DNA of 64,000 bases from UBA5078 sp964538025 (GCA_964538025.1 CAZICZ010000002.1:248001-312000); one strand, 5' to 3'. Shown: positions 35,264 to 44,115, numbered from the stretch's first letter. The notes: generated by a model not told the origin, from the sequence alone. Numbers and translations are program-made.

Positions 35264-36474
35264 TTTGGATTCGTCGTATCCAGAAGTTGAAGAAGATCGT
35301 TCTCGGACATCGGCCGTGCAAAGAAGTATCCCTGCGCGGAATCACAATCAAGCGCACTGAGCAGTGTCGCTTCTTCGCACTCTTCCACGCCCTCTGCAAT
35401 GACGTCGATACCCATGTTTTCGCGCAATGTCAGGATTGATTTCACAAGCCCAAGCACGGACGCATCGTTACGCATGTTATGAACAAAACTGCGATCGATC
35501 TTCAGTGTGTCAATCGGGTATTGGTGAAGATAACTCAACGACGAGTAGCCTGTTCCAAAATCATCGATGACCACTTTCATGCCTAACTTGCGGCATCGAT
35601 CCAGAGAGTCCTTCACATTCTTGGGCTTCTTGAGCAGTAAGCGTTCCGTTATCTCAATGTGAAAACGATGAGCTTGTGTATCATTTTCCTGCAGAATATT
35701 GCAGAAGTGATCGATAAACCGCTCTTCTTCGAAATCAGTCGCGGAAAGATTAACGCTGACATACAGCGAGTCGAGTTCTGGCCGGATTGCATGAAGTCGC
35801 TGCAACATGCGGCATACCTCCCCGATTGCCCACCGGCTTGCTTCAATAATCAAGCCGCTATCTTCTGCCATCGGGATGAATTCATCAGGAGACACGATTC
35901 CTCTTTCCGGGTGTCGCCACCTCATCAAGGCTTCAAAGCCCAGAATTCGCCCTGTACTGATGGAAACAATGGGTTGGTAATGCAAAAAAAGCTGATTGCT
36001 GACAATCGCCACCTTGAATTCGTTGGCCAGCTTGATGGACTCAACAACGTTGATTTGCTCGGCGTACCCCCGTTCGGATTCTTCAGGGGAGGGAATTTCA
36101 GGACTGTCTGCCAGCAGCGTTTGCGAGCGGCGCAGAATGTCGCGGTAGCGCATGAGGATGACTTGTGAAATCAGTCGAACTATCGGATTGGCACCGCGTA
36201 CACTGCGGGTAAAGTCATTCTTTGTAATCTCAAGAAGTGTGCAGTTTTCAATGGAACAAACCGTTGCGCTCCGCGGTTGGTTATCCACTATCGCCATCTC
36301 GCCGATAATACTCCCGGGACCGCGCGTTCCCATATCCAGAACACTGCCATCGGATTTTTCAACCATAATTCTTACACGGCCTTCCTGAATGAAGTACGCG
36401 CAACTCCCCATCTCTCCTTGGGACATTATGGTTTCACCGGCCTTGAATAATTTTTCAGCCTTTAATGTATCCAT
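35260..36474 (-). CDS. c-di-GMP phosphodiesterase with N-terminal cyclic-nucleotide-binding domain
   Basis: The 404-residue protein combines a CAP_ED/cNMP-binding beta-roll (residues about 1-115: FKAGETIMSQGE, GSIIGEMAIVDNQPRSATV) with an EAL domain (about 155-395). All EAL catalytic motifs are present: GFEALMRW, VSVNLSATDF, EITERLL, IDDFGTGYSS, LKIDRSFV, AEGVE and QGYFFARP. It should therefore hydrolyse c-di-GMP. There is no GGDEF domain and no transmembrane segment. It is first in a three-gene operon with two membrane paralogues, which may anchor it or be its output. The cyclic nucleotide sensed cannot be told from sequence. Confidence 0.85.
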   Translation of the reverse strand: MDTLKAEKLFKAGETIMSQGEMGSCAYFIQEGRVRIMVEKSDGSVLDMGTRGPGSIIGEMAIVDNQPRSATVCSIENCTLLEITKNDFTRSVRGANPIVRLISQVILMRYRDILRRSQTLLADSPEIPSPEESERGYAEQINVVESIKLANEFKVAIVSNQLFLHYQPIVSISTGRILGFEALMRWRHPERGIVSPDEFIPMAEDSGLIIEASRWAIGEVCRMLQRLHAIRPELDSLYVSVNLSATDFEEERFIDHFCNILQENDTQAHRFHIEITERLLLKKPKNVKDSLDRCRKLGMKVVIDDFGTGYSSLSYLHQYPIDTLKIDRSFVHNMRNDASVLGLVKSILTLRENMGIDVIAEGVEECEEATLLSALDCDSAQGYFFARPMSENDLLQLLDTTNPK

Positions 36475-36594
36475 ACATTATTTACCTGACTTGCTGCGGT
36501 AGGTATCGACTGCAAGTGCATCACCCACCGAAAAAAACCGCCCTCATCATAATGCAAAGAACCTGTGAAAGATACCTGTGGGAGGGGACCTCCG

Positions 36595-37608
36595 TTACGC
36601 AGGAAATCGGGAAAATGCCTCTACAGCTGCCTCAATGTCTGTTGCATCCACATTTAAATGCGTCACCAACCGAAGTCTTTGAGCCGCTGTAATGCGAATG
36701 CGCCTTTCAGCCAGAAAGGCGCTTAGTGCTTTCGGATCTCGATGACCGCAGTTCACAAACACCATATTCGTCTGAACACTTTCTACCTTGTACCCTGCAT
36801 CACTGAGCCCTTTCCCAAGCAAGGAAGCATGATGGTGATCTGCTATCAGGCGCGTCATATTGTGCTCCAGTGCGAATTGCCCTGCCGCTGCGAGAATACC
36901 CGCCTGCCGCATGCCTCCTCCGCAAACTTTGCGCCACCGATGTGCTTCTTCGATAAACATTGAGTCACCGAGAAGCACTGACCCTGCGGGAGCCCCCAAT
37001 CCCTTCGAGAGACAGATCGACACACTGTCGAAACCCGATACCAGCGTGGCGAGTGATGCGCCACAAGCGATCGCCGCATTGAAAATACGGGCGCCGTCCA
37101 GATGGAGTTTCAGCGAATTCTGGCGGGCGAACTTCACCGATTCAGCCAGATATTCAAGCCTCAGAGGACTCCCTTGCATCGTATTCTCGAGGCACAGTAA
37201 GCGGGTGCGTGCGAAATGATGGTCTTTGGGTTTGATCGCTGCCTTTACACGATCCAGAGGAAGTTCTCCTACCTCATTGGTGTCAAGTGGCTGTGGTTGA
37301 ATTCCGCCGAGTACGGCCGCCCCACCCCCTTCGTATTTATAGGTATGTGCCAGCTGACCAACGATGTATTCGTCGCCCCTGCCACAGTGAGTGAGGAGCG
37401 CAACGAGATTGGATTGCGTTCCCGAGGGCATGAAAAGGCCTCGCTCCATGCCCGCCATTTCAGCCAGTTGAGCCTGCAGGGCGTTGACGGTCGCATCTTC
37501 GCCATAGACATCATCGCCCACCTCTGCTGCTGCCATGGCATGTCGCATCGCGGTGCTTGGTTCCGTGACGGTGTCGCTTCTCAAATCGATGAATCCAAGA
37601 CTATTCAT
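36595..37608 (-). CDS. ltaE: Low-specificity L-threonine aldolase
   Basis: The 337-residue fold-type I PLP enzyme begins FIDLRSDTVTEPS and has MPSGTQSNLVALL, HLDGARIFNAA and the Schiff-base Lys in CLSKGLGAPAGSV (about residue 201). It cleaves threonine and allo-threonine to glycine and acetaldehyde. Its ATG overlaps the stop of the upstream GGCT-like gene (ATGA). It is the last of three same-strand genes probably forming an operon. Confidence 0.92.
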   Translation of the reverse strand: MNSLGFIDLRSDTVTEPSTAMRHAMAAAEVGDDVYGEDATVNALQAQLAEMAGMERGLFMPSGTQSNLVALLTHCGRGDEYIVGQLAHTYKYEGGGAAVLGGIQPQPLDTNEVGELPLDRVKAAIKPKDHHFARTRLLCLENTMQGSPLRLEYLAESVKFARQNSLKLHLDGARIFNAAIACGASLATLVSGFDSVSICLSKGLGAPAGSVLLGDSMFIEEAHRWRKVCGGGMRQAGILAAAGQFALEHNMTRLIADHHHASLLGKGLSDAGYKVESVQTNMVFVNCGHRDPKALSAFLAERRIRITAAQRLRLVTHLNVDATDIEAAVEAFSRFPA

Positions 37609-38003
37609 GAGGTCTCCGCGTGTGGATGTCGGCTTGTGTGATCACACCAATTTCCGTGTGTGATGACTGGATAACCGGCAACGTCCTTTTGGTACAGATA
37701 TATCCAGGCAGCGCCGTAGCGGGTCTGAATGATATCCCTGACATAGAGGCTGATTTCGGGCGACTCTGGTACATACTCCTCCAATGCATCGAGCTTTGTT
37801 AACTGGGAAGCGTCCAGTTCATAGACCTCAATCTGGACACCCGTTGATGGCATCACTACTGCGCCCGGGAAATCCCCGAGATGAAAGAGTGTGATCTGCG
37901 ATAAAACTTCCTCTCCCAGGAGAATCGCTCCTGCCAATACGGCATGATTCGAACAACCTCGCTTCAGCGTGCCGTATACAGCCACTTTGCAACGCCCACT
38001 CAC
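37605..38003 (-). CDS. Gamma-glutamylcyclotransferase-like protein
   Basis: This 132-residue protein has VAVYGTLKRGCSNHAVL at the N-terminus (the YGTLxxG phosphate-like loop of the GGCT/AIG2 fold) and VYELDASQLTKLDALEEY, whose Glu is the likely catalytic acid. Family members turn gamma-glutamyl amino acids into 5-oxoproline; the exact substrate is not known. The start is set at a GTG (38003), 7 nt after GGAG. A TTG at 38027 is the alternative. It overlaps ltaE by four bases. Confidence 0.78.
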   Translation of the reverse strand: MSGRCKVAVYGTLKRGCSNHAVLAGAILLGEEVLSQITLFHLGDFPGAVVMPSTGVQIEVYELDASQLTKLDALEEYVPESPEISLYVRDIIQTRYGAAWIYLYQKDVAGYPVITHGNWCDHTSRHPHAETS

Positions 38004-38029
38004 CCTCGTTCTCCGAAGTTCATCCAACC

Positions 38030-38377
38030 CTAATACTCCGTGTATTTCTTGGCACTTCCGCGCACCCTGTCAGCAGGATATTTCAGTGCATTCTCTGCCA
38101 TTTTGACCTTCACGGCCGCCAATATGTCGATATCCAGTTTGTCCGCAAGACGTACCAGATAAACCTGTACATCTGCAATTTCGCGGGCAATTTCAGCCCG
38201 TGTTTTAGTGTCAGGCTGAGCCGACTGCGCCTCCGTTAACCATTGAAAATGCTCCGCCAGTTCTGCCACTTCAACACCCAAGGCCATGACCAGATTCTTC
38301 GGTGAATGAAACTGGTCCCAATCACGTGCAGTGGCAAACTCGCGAACGCAAAGTTTGATTTCTTCAAGATCATTCAC
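38030..38377 (-). CDS. MazG-like nucleotide pyrophosphohydrolase (DCTPP1 type)
   Basis: This 115-residue all-alpha NTP pyrophosphatase has DWDQFHSPKNLVMALGVEVAELAEHFQW (ExxE metal ligands) and EIADVQVYLVRLADKLDID (ExxD). This is the short DCTPP1/RS21-C6-type domain, not the double-domain MazG at 14.6 kb. Such enzymes clear modified or excess dCTP. It is the first gene of the GGCT-ltaE operon. Confidence 0.85.
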   Translation of the reverse strand: MNDLEEIKLCVREFATARDWDQFHSPKNLVMALGVEVAELAEHFQWLTEAQSAQPDTKTRAEIAREIADVQVYLVRLADKLDIDILAAVKVKMAENALKYPADRVRGSAKKYTEY

Positions 38378-38406
38378 GATTGACGCTCTCCTCTATTTCG
38401 GTCCGA

Positions 38407-38434
38407 TTGACACCTTCTATCCATAGAATACAAA
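38407..38434 (+). promoter_or_regulatory. Candidate distal promoter for the NHL gene
   Basis: TTGACA (38407-38412) and TACAAA (38429-38434) are separated by 16 bp, 160 nt upstream of the NHL start. The -35 is a perfect consensus and the -10 matches four of six. Confidence 0.4.
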
Positions 38435-38526
38435 GGACTGCACACGCAAAATTGAGGCTAATTTAGCATGTTCATGAAAGATTTAACGGCTCATCGCTAC
38501 CTTACCTGAGGCGCCCTGAGAATCCA

Positions 38527-38555
38527 TTGAATTAGCCTATCAGGTGCTTTATTCT
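38527..38555 (+). promoter_or_regulatory. Candidate proximal promoter for the NHL gene
   Basis: TTGAAT (38527-38532) and TATTCT (38550-38555) are separated by 17 bp and end 39 nt before the GTG start, leaving a short leader with a GGGAGAG ribosome binding site. Confidence 0.4.
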
Positions 38556-38594
38556 GTCCGTCCACTTTAGCAATCCAAGGGAGAGTTCTCCGCC

Positions 38595-39668
38595 GTGTCA
38601 CACTATAATAAAACGATTAAAGCGGCCCTTATCGGCCTCACAGCAGCAGTTGCAGTATTCCCCTTACTGAGCTCCGCACAGACTATGGAGCCTGTGAACA
38701 ATCTGCCCAATCCTTACCAGACTATCGAAGGCTGGGCCAAGATGCCTGCCGGTAGATCATGGGGCTCAACCAGTGCCGTAGACGTCGATCCCGATGGCGT
38801 CAGCATTTGGGTAGCAGAGCGTTGCGGTGGCAACAATGGCGCTTGCCTGCAGAATCCTGAACTTGATCCTGTGATGAAATTTGATGCCAATGGCAACATG
38901 GTGACCAGTTTCGGCAAAGGTATGATCATGTGGCCGCACGGCATTCATATCGACTTCCAGGGCAATGTCTGGATTGCAGACGGTCAGGACAACCGCCCCC
39001 GCAACGGAGATGCACCAGCGGTTCTCAAAGGCCATCAGGTCTTCAAGTTTAGCCCTACAGGTGAATTGTTGATGACTATCGGCCAGCCTGGTGGCGCGCG
39101 TGCACCTGGTTATCTGTGGCAGCCTAACGATGTATTTGTTGCCCCGGATGGCAGCATTTTCATCGGCGAAGGACACTCCAATGCAGCAGGCTCTACTGGC
39201 CGAGTGCTGAAATTCAACAGCAATGGTGAGTTTTTGATGGAGTTCGGCGAACTGGGAACCGGCCCTGGTCAATTCCAGCAACCGCACTCACTGGCCATGG
39301 ATTCCAAGGGCCGTCTCTTTATTGCCGATCGTGGAAACAACCGCATTCAGATCTATGATCAAAACGGCACTCTGCTAGATTCATGGCTGCAGTTCAGCCG
39401 TAACAGCGGTATCTACATCGACAAAAACGACGTGCTTTATGCCGCAGATTCCGAGTCTGGTTCTGTTAACCCAGATCATGGCAATTGGCTGCGCGGTATC
39501 CGTGTCGGCAGTGCGGTGACAGGCGAAGTCAACTACTTCATCCCAGATCCAAATCCAGATTGCACCGGCACGTGCACAGCCGAAGGCGTGGTTGTTGACC
39601 GCAATGGCGTGATTTATGGCGCAGAAGTAGGTCCTGTTGGCGGGATCAAGCGCTACGTCAGACAGTAA
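38595..39668 (+). CDS. Exported NHL-repeat beta-propeller protein
   Basis: The 357-residue protein has a Sec signal peptide (AALIGLTAAVAVFPLLSSAQT, cleavage near residue 29). Repeated NHL-type blades follow: VSIWVAERCGG, HGIHIDFQGNVWIADGQ, PNDVFVAPDGSIFIGEG, HSLAMDSKGRLFIADRGNNRIQ and IYIDKNDVLYAADS. Two Cys pairs (ERCGG...GACLQ and PDCTGTCTAE) could form disulfides. The nearest known relatives are NHL proteins such as the peptidyl-amidoglycolate lyase propeller. Substrate or ligand is unknown. The start is GTG with AGGGAGAG upstream. It appears monocistronic and ends at a shared bidirectional terminator. Confidence 0.75.
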   Translation: MSHYNKTIKAALIGLTAAVAVFPLLSSAQTMEPVNNLPNPYQTIEGWAKMPAGRSWGSTSAVDVDPDGVSIWVAERCGGNNGACLQNPELDPVMKFDANGNMVTSFGKGMIMWPHGIHIDFQGNVWIADGQDNRPRNGDAPAVLKGHQVFKFSPTGELLMTIGQPGGARAPGYLWQPNDVFVAPDGSIFIGEGHSNAAGSTGRVLKFNSNGEFLMEFGELGTGPGQFQQPHSLAMDSKGRLFIADRGNNRIQIYDQNGTLLDSWLQFSRNSGIYIDKNDVLYAADSESGSVNPDHGNWLRGIRVGSAVTGEVNYFIPDPNPDCTGTCTAEGVVVDRNGVIYGAEVGPVGGIKRYVRQ

Positions 39669-39730
39669 TTTGGAAATCTTGTGTGCGGCGAGAAATCGCC
39701 TCACACAACGCGGTCAAATTCTCGAGAATG

Positions 39731-39764
39731 AAAAAAGGGTATCCAAATGGATACCCTTTTTTTT
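39731..39764. terminator. Bidirectional terminator between the NHL gene and tRNA-Pro
   Basis: A 14-bp stem (AAAAAAGGGTATCC / GGATACCCTTTTTT) with a 4-nt loop has T-runs on both strands. It serves the NHL gene (plus) and tRNA-Pro (minus), and the tRNA CCA end touches the stem. Confidence 0.9.
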
Positions 39765-39841
39765 TGGTCGGGACAGCAGGATTTGAACCTACGACCCCCA
39801 CACCCCCAGTGTGGTGCGCTACCAGGCTGCGCTATGCCCCG
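39765..39841 (-). tRNA. tRNA-Pro (anticodon GGG)
   Basis: The 77-nt cloverleaf begins CGGGGCATAGCGCAG and ends with encoded CCA. The anticodon loop CTGGGGG gives anticodon GGG, between stems CCACA and TGTGG; the T arm has GGTTCAAATCC. It lies downstream of the ihfA-merR genes on the same strand, its usual place in gammaproteobacteria. Confidence 0.95.
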
Positions 39842-39849
39842 AATCAGGT

Positions 39850-39877
39850 GATATATAAAGAGTTCTTCTGAAGTTAA
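39850..39877 (-). promoter_or_regulatory. Candidate tRNA-Pro promoter
   Basis: On the minus strand TTAACT (39872-39877) and TATATC (39850-39855) are 16 bp apart. An alternative -10, TATATA, lies two bases upstream. The tRNA starts only 9 nt after the -10, so the transcript would have almost no leader. This makes the assignment uncertain. Confidence 0.3.
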
Positions 39878-39986
39878 CCGGAAGTAAATCTAAATATCGA
39901 ATTCTTGCGAGAGCGTGTTGCGGGTTGCAACGCGGTGTTACTACGCTGCCACGGCTCTATTAAGCGGCGGCAATTCTACCTCATTT

Positions 39987-40337
39987 TTACAATTGTGCGA
40001 TGACTTCTTCGAGATCTTTTATCAATTCACCGAACAACTTTCCATCGACACTCGTTTTCACCGTCTCATCTGCACCGCTCATGCGCTGCCGTGCCCCACC
40101 GATGGTAAACCCTTGATCGTACAGCAAAGACTTGATCTGACGGATAAGGATAACGTCCTGACGCTGGTAGTACCGCCGATTGCCACGGCGTTTAACCGGT
40201 TTCAACTGTGGAAATTCTTGCTCCCAATAGCGCAAAACGTGTGGCTTCACGGAGCACAACTCACCCACCTCACCAATGGTAAAATACCGCTTGGGAGGAA
40301 TGGGGGGCAGTTCGTCGTTATTGCTTGGTTCCAGCAT
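39987..40337 (-). CDS. MerR-family transcriptional regulator
   Basis: This 116-residue protein has an N-terminal MerR helix-turn-helix (YFTIGEVGELCSVKPHVLRYWEQEF) with the wing RRGNRRYY, followed by a short dimerisation helix without metal-binding Cys. It overlaps the end of ihfA by 20 bases. This small MerR gene after ihfA is conserved in gammaproteobacteria, and its target is not known. Confidence 0.88.
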   Translation of the reverse strand: MLEPSNNDELPPIPPKRYFTIGEVGELCSVKPHVLRYWEQEFPQLKPVKRRGNRRYYQRQDVILIRQIKSLLYDQGFTIGGARQRMSGADETVKTSVDGKLFGELIKDLEEVIAQL

Positions 40338-40626
40338 AGCCTTCCACTCTTGCTTTCAGCTTTTGACCGGGACGGAAAGTGACTACACGTCGTGCCTTGA
40401 TTGGAATCTCTTCGCCAGTCTTGGGATTTCTCCCGGGCCTTTGTTTTTTATCACGCAGATCGAAGTTACCAAATCCGGAAATCTTGACTTGCTCATTGGA
40501 CTCTAGCGACAACCGCACTTCTTCAAAAAACTGCTCAACGAGTTCTTTGGCTTCTCTTTTATTCAGACCAAGCTCCTCAAACAAGCGCTCAGCCATTTCC
40601 GCCTTGGTTAGTGCCCCATCTGCCAT
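40318..40626 (-). CDS. ihfA: Integration host factor subunit alpha
   Basis: This 102-residue HU/IHF-fold protein begins LTKAEMAERLFEELGLNKREAKELVEQFFEE and has the DNA-bending arm segment RPGRNPKTGEEIPI with the intercalating Pro. VKISGFGNFDLRDK is the IHF-alpha pattern. It forms a heterodimer with IhfB, also encoded in this window. It follows pheT directly (2-nt gap). Confidence 0.97.
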   Translation of the reverse strand: MADGALTKAEMAERLFEELGLNKREAKELVEQFFEEVRLSLESNEQVKISGFGNFDLRDKKQRPGRNPKTGEEIPIKARRVVTFRPGQKLKARVEGYAGTKQ

Positions 40627-40628
40627 AG

Positions 40629-43016
40629 TTAATTCCTTAACTTTGCATTAAATTGTTTCTCTAGCTCTTTGACACAATTATTAATTATTGCATTTATGTC
40701 TTCGTCGCCTAGAGTGCGCGAAGGATGTCGTAAGGTCAAGCCCAGCGCGATGCTTTTTTTACTTTTTTCTATTGCATCACCTTGATATACATCGAATATT
40801 CTCAGGTCAGCCAATGCCTCTCCAGCACAGTCACGAACGAGATTAAGAATGCGGGCTGCAGGCACTGTTTCATCAATCACTAGCGCTAAGTCTCGCTTGA
40901 CCTCTGGGAAACGCGAAAGTTCTTTCACTCTGGGTACTTGCGCACTTAAAAGTGATTCTATTTTAATTTCAAAGAGATACGCTCGATTTGAGAAACCCAG
41001 TTGACGTTGCAGTGTGGGACTAAGTGCCCCGACTACACCTACATCTTCGCCGTTTAGTGTTATTGACGCACATTGCCCAGGATGAAGCGCAGGATGTGAT
41101 GCCGGTGAAAATTCAAATGCCGTCCGACCTCTCGACAGGGACAGCAATGACTCCAAATCTCCTTTAATATCAAAGAAGTCGACATTTTTCTTAGAGTTAC
41201 ACCAGAGCTCTTCAAGCGTTGTGCCGTAAATGAGCCCAGCCAATACCGAAGGTTGAATTACCTGCCCACCACGCTTCAGAAAGACGAGCCCAGATTCAAA
41301 AATCCGCACCCTGTCTTGTTGACGGTTGGCATTGTATTGAAGAGTGGTCAGCAGTCCCGGCCACAGACTTGTTCTCATGACAGACATTTCCGCAGAGATA
41401 GGGTTCTGCAGAGCGATCTCCTCTTCCTCTGGAGCGATGAGTGCCTGTATTTCTGGCGAGACGAAGCTATAGGTGATGACCTCCTGATACCCCAAGGCCA
41501 TCAGACGTTCCTTGATGATCGAAAGCTCGGTTTGTGTTTCAGTAGATTCACCGAGCGTTGCCCGGCTCAGTGAACGAGTTCTGGGAAGCCGGTTGTATCC
41601 GTAAACACGCGCAACCTCCTCAATCAGGTCGACATCAAGACTCCAGTCGAAACGAAACGAGGGCGCCCTGACTGTGATGGCTGTATCACTGCACATCACA
41701 ATTTCGGCACCGAGTCGCTGAAGAATATCAGCCACCTCGGCACTCGGAATTTGCAGCCCCAAAAACTGGGTTAATTTGGAAAAAGACAGTGTAATCGTTG
41801 CACGCTCGGGCAATGTTCCGATGACTTCATCGACTGGCCCCGGCTTACCGCCGACGATGTCCAGCAAGAGCGCTGTTGCGCGCTCGATCGCGCGTCTCTG
41901 AAGTTCGAAGTCGACCCCACGCTCATAGCGGTGCGAAGCGTCGGTATGAAGTCCATAGCGCCGCGCTCGTCCTGCAAGCGCCAGCGGAGAAAAGTATGCA
42001 CATTCAAGGAATACGTCTTGCGTCGTCTCACTTACTCCCGACCCGGCTCCCCCCATGACACCCGCCATGGCGAGCGGACCTTCCTGGTCAGCAATTACCA
42101 AAACGTCGGGAGTTAGTCGTACTTCTTTTCCGTCCAGTAAGGTCAGGGATTCGCCAGCGACGGCAAGTCTTACGGAAATAGCGCCGGACAGTTTGGCAAG
42201 ATCAAAAGCATGCATAGGCTGCCCAAGTTCCAGCAGGACAAAATTCGTCACATCAACAACAGGATCAATGGTGCGAATGCCACTACGACGGAGTTTTTCC
42301 GCCATCCAATAGGGGGTTGTTGCGCTGATGTCTATGCCTTTTATGACGCGCCCGAGATAGCGTGGACATTGCTCTGGTGCTGCGATAACGACAGGAAAGC
42401 GGACATCATTCACCGGGACTACAGGATGTACATCCGGTCCATGCGCTTGCATTGCATTCAACACGCCAATTTCGCGTGATACCCCAATGACACCGAGACA
42501 ATCTCCTCGATTAGGCGTGAGATCCAATTCAAGAGAATGATCGTCAAGCTGCAGATACTCGCGGATATTGGCACCTACAGGCGCATCGCTGGCGAGTTCC
42601 AGAAGACCATCGGAACTGTCGGACAAACCCAATTCCTGCGCAGAACACAACATGCCGTTGGATTCGACGCCCCGCAATTTGGCCTGGCGAATCGTAAACG
42701 CTTTCCCATCAGTACTGCTGCTGAGCTCAGCTCCAATCTGTGCATACGGTACGCGAAGCCCTGCACGTACGTTAGGAGCACCACAGACAACCTGGAGCAC
42801 ATCGCGACCATTATTGACCCTGCAAACTCTGAGTTTGTCTGCATCAGGATGCGGCGCAACTTCGAGGACTTCAGCTACGATGACACCGCTAAATCGAGAA
42901 GCGACAGGTTCAATCCCATCGATCTCCAATCCAGCCATCGTCAATTGATCAACCAGTTCCTGGGTACTGAGAGAGGGATTGACCCACTCTCGAATCCACT
43001 GTTCGCTGACTTTCAT
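40629..43016 (-). CDS. pheT: Phenylalanyl-tRNA synthetase beta subunit
   Basis: At 795 residues this is the normal length. Domains in order: B1, an OB-type tRNA-binding domain (residues about 40-150, VAPHPDADKLRVC), B3/B4 editing (about 210-390, RSGIRTIDPVVDVTNFV), B5 (about 400-475), the catalytic-like core, and a C-terminal FDX-ACB anticodon domain (about 700-795, SRFPEVKRDLALVID). It forms an alpha2-beta2 enzyme with PheS. It lies 66 nt after pheS and immediately before ihfA. Confidence 0.97.
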   Translation of the reverse strand: MKVSEQWIREWVNPSLSTQELVDQLTMAGLEIDGIEPVASRFSGVIVAEVLEVAPHPDADKLRVCRVNNGRDVLQVVCGAPNVRAGLRVPYAQIGAELSSSTDGKAFTIRQAKLRGVESNGMLCSAQELGLSDSSDGLLELASDAPVGANIREYLQLDDHSLELDLTPNRGDCLGVIGVSREIGVLNAMQAHGPDVHPVVPVNDVRFPVVIAAPEQCPRYLGRVIKGIDISATTPYWMAEKLRRSGIRTIDPVVDVTNFVLLELGQPMHAFDLAKLSGAISVRLAVAGESLTLLDGKEVRLTPDVLVIADQEGPLAMAGVMGGAGSGVSETTQDVFLECAYFSPLALAGRARRYGLHTDASHRYERGVDFELQRRAIERATALLLDIVGGKPGPVDEVIGTLPERATITLSFSKLTQFLGLQIPSAEVADILQRLGAEIVMCSDTAITVRAPSFRFDWSLDVDLIEEVARVYGYNRLPRTRSLSRATLGESTETQTELSIIKERLMALGYQEVITYSFVSPEIQALIAPEEEEIALQNPISAEMSVMRTSLWPGLLTTLQYNANRQQDRVRIFESGLVFLKRGGQVIQPSVLAGLIYGTTLEELWCNSKKNVDFFDIKGDLESLLSLSRGRTAFEFSPASHPALHPGQCASITLNGEDVGVVGALSPTLQRQLGFSNRAYLFEIKIESLLSAQVPRVKELSRFPEVKRDLALVIDETVPAARILNLVRDCAGEALADLRIFDVYQGDAIEKSKKSIALGLTLRHPSRTLGDEDINAIINNCVKELEKQFNAKLRN

Positions 43017-43082
43017 GCAGATTCACTCTATTGTTGAGACAAGGATTGCGATTGATAAACCGACACGCTCGCGGAACGTCGA

Positions 43083-44108
43083 TTAATTAAATTGCTTTAA
43101 GAACCGCAAATCATTTTCAAAGAAAAGACGAAGGTCATTGACGCCATAGCGCAGCATCGACAGACGTTCAACGCCCATGCCAAATGCAAAGCCATTGAAC
43201 TTGTCTGGGTCAATTCCTGCACTCGTGAGCACATTGGGATGCACCATGCCGCACCCCATCACCTCAAGCCATCCGGTATGGCTGCAAACACGACATCCCT
43301 TGCCATCACACATCACACACGCCATATCCACTTCAGCGGAAGGTTCAGTAAATGGGAAATATGAAGGACGAAAACGAACTGCCAGCTCTTTTTCGAAAAA
43401 GGCCTGCAAAAATTCTTCAACAGTGCCGCGAAGATCCGCGAAACTCACATGAGTATCGATCAGCAAGCCTTCGACCTGATGGAACATTGGGGTATGGGTA
43501 ATGTCGGAATCACAACGATAGACCCGCCCAGGACAAATCATGCGGTATGGAGGTTCAGCGGATTCCATTACCCTCACTTGGACCGGAGAAGTATGAGTTC
43601 GCAATACGGTTGTTGGATCGATATAGAACGTGTCGTGCATAGCACGAGCGGGGTGGTGTTCTGGAATATTCAGTGCTTCAAAATTGTGAAAATCGTCTTC
43701 AATTTCCGGGCCTACGGCTACGGCATAACCTGCAGCCTGAAAAATTTTCTGAATACGTTCAATTGTGCGTGTTACCGGGTGAGCACCCCCACCAGCCTGT
43801 CGCCGCCCTGGTAACGTGACATCGACTGATTCGCTCATCAGTTGCTGCTTGAGAGTTTCTTCAACCAGCACTTTCTTGCGAAGCTCGAGTGCTTCCTGCA
43901 CTTGCCGCTTTGCAAGATTAATTTTCTCGCCAGCTTGCGGGCGCTCTTCGGGAGCGAGCTTTCCCAAACTTTTGAGTAATTCCGTCAAGCTGCCTTTTTT
44001 GCCCAAATAGTCAACACGCAACTGCTCTAGTGACTTTTCGTCACTAGAGCATTGAATTGCGTGTAATGCAGACTCAACCAGGGAAGCGGTGTCCAGCATG
44101 ATCAGCAC
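43083..44108 (-). CDS. pheS: Phenylalanyl-tRNA synthetase alpha subunit
   Basis: The 341-residue class II synthetase has the N-terminal coiled coil (LRVDYLGKKGSLTELL), DTFYID and THTSPVQVR (motif 1/2 region), FHQVEGLLID and GFAFGMGVERLSMLRYG (motif 3). It charges tRNA-Phe together with PheT. The start is ambiguous. GTG at 44108 sits 5 nt after GAGG, while ATG at 44099 fits the family N-terminus better but is 14 nt away. It starts 7 nt after the rplT stop. Confidence 0.96.
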   Translation of the reverse strand: MLIMLDTASLVESALHAIQCSSDEKSLEQLRVDYLGKKGSLTELLKSLGKLAPEERPQAGEKINLAKRQVQEALELRKKVLVEETLKQQLMSESVDVTLPGRRQAGGGAHPVTRTIERIQKIFQAAGYAVAVGPEIEDDFHNFEALNIPEHHPARAMHDTFYIDPTTVLRTHTSPVQVRVMESAEPPYRMICPGRVYRCDSDITHTPMFHQVEGLLIDTHVSFADLRGTVEEFLQAFFEKELAVRFRPSYFPFTEPSAEVDMACVMCDGKGCRVCSHTGWLEVMGCGMVHPNVLTSAGIDPDKFNGFAFGMGVERLSMLRYGVNDLRLFFENDLRFLKQFN

Positions 44109-44115
44109 TTATTCC

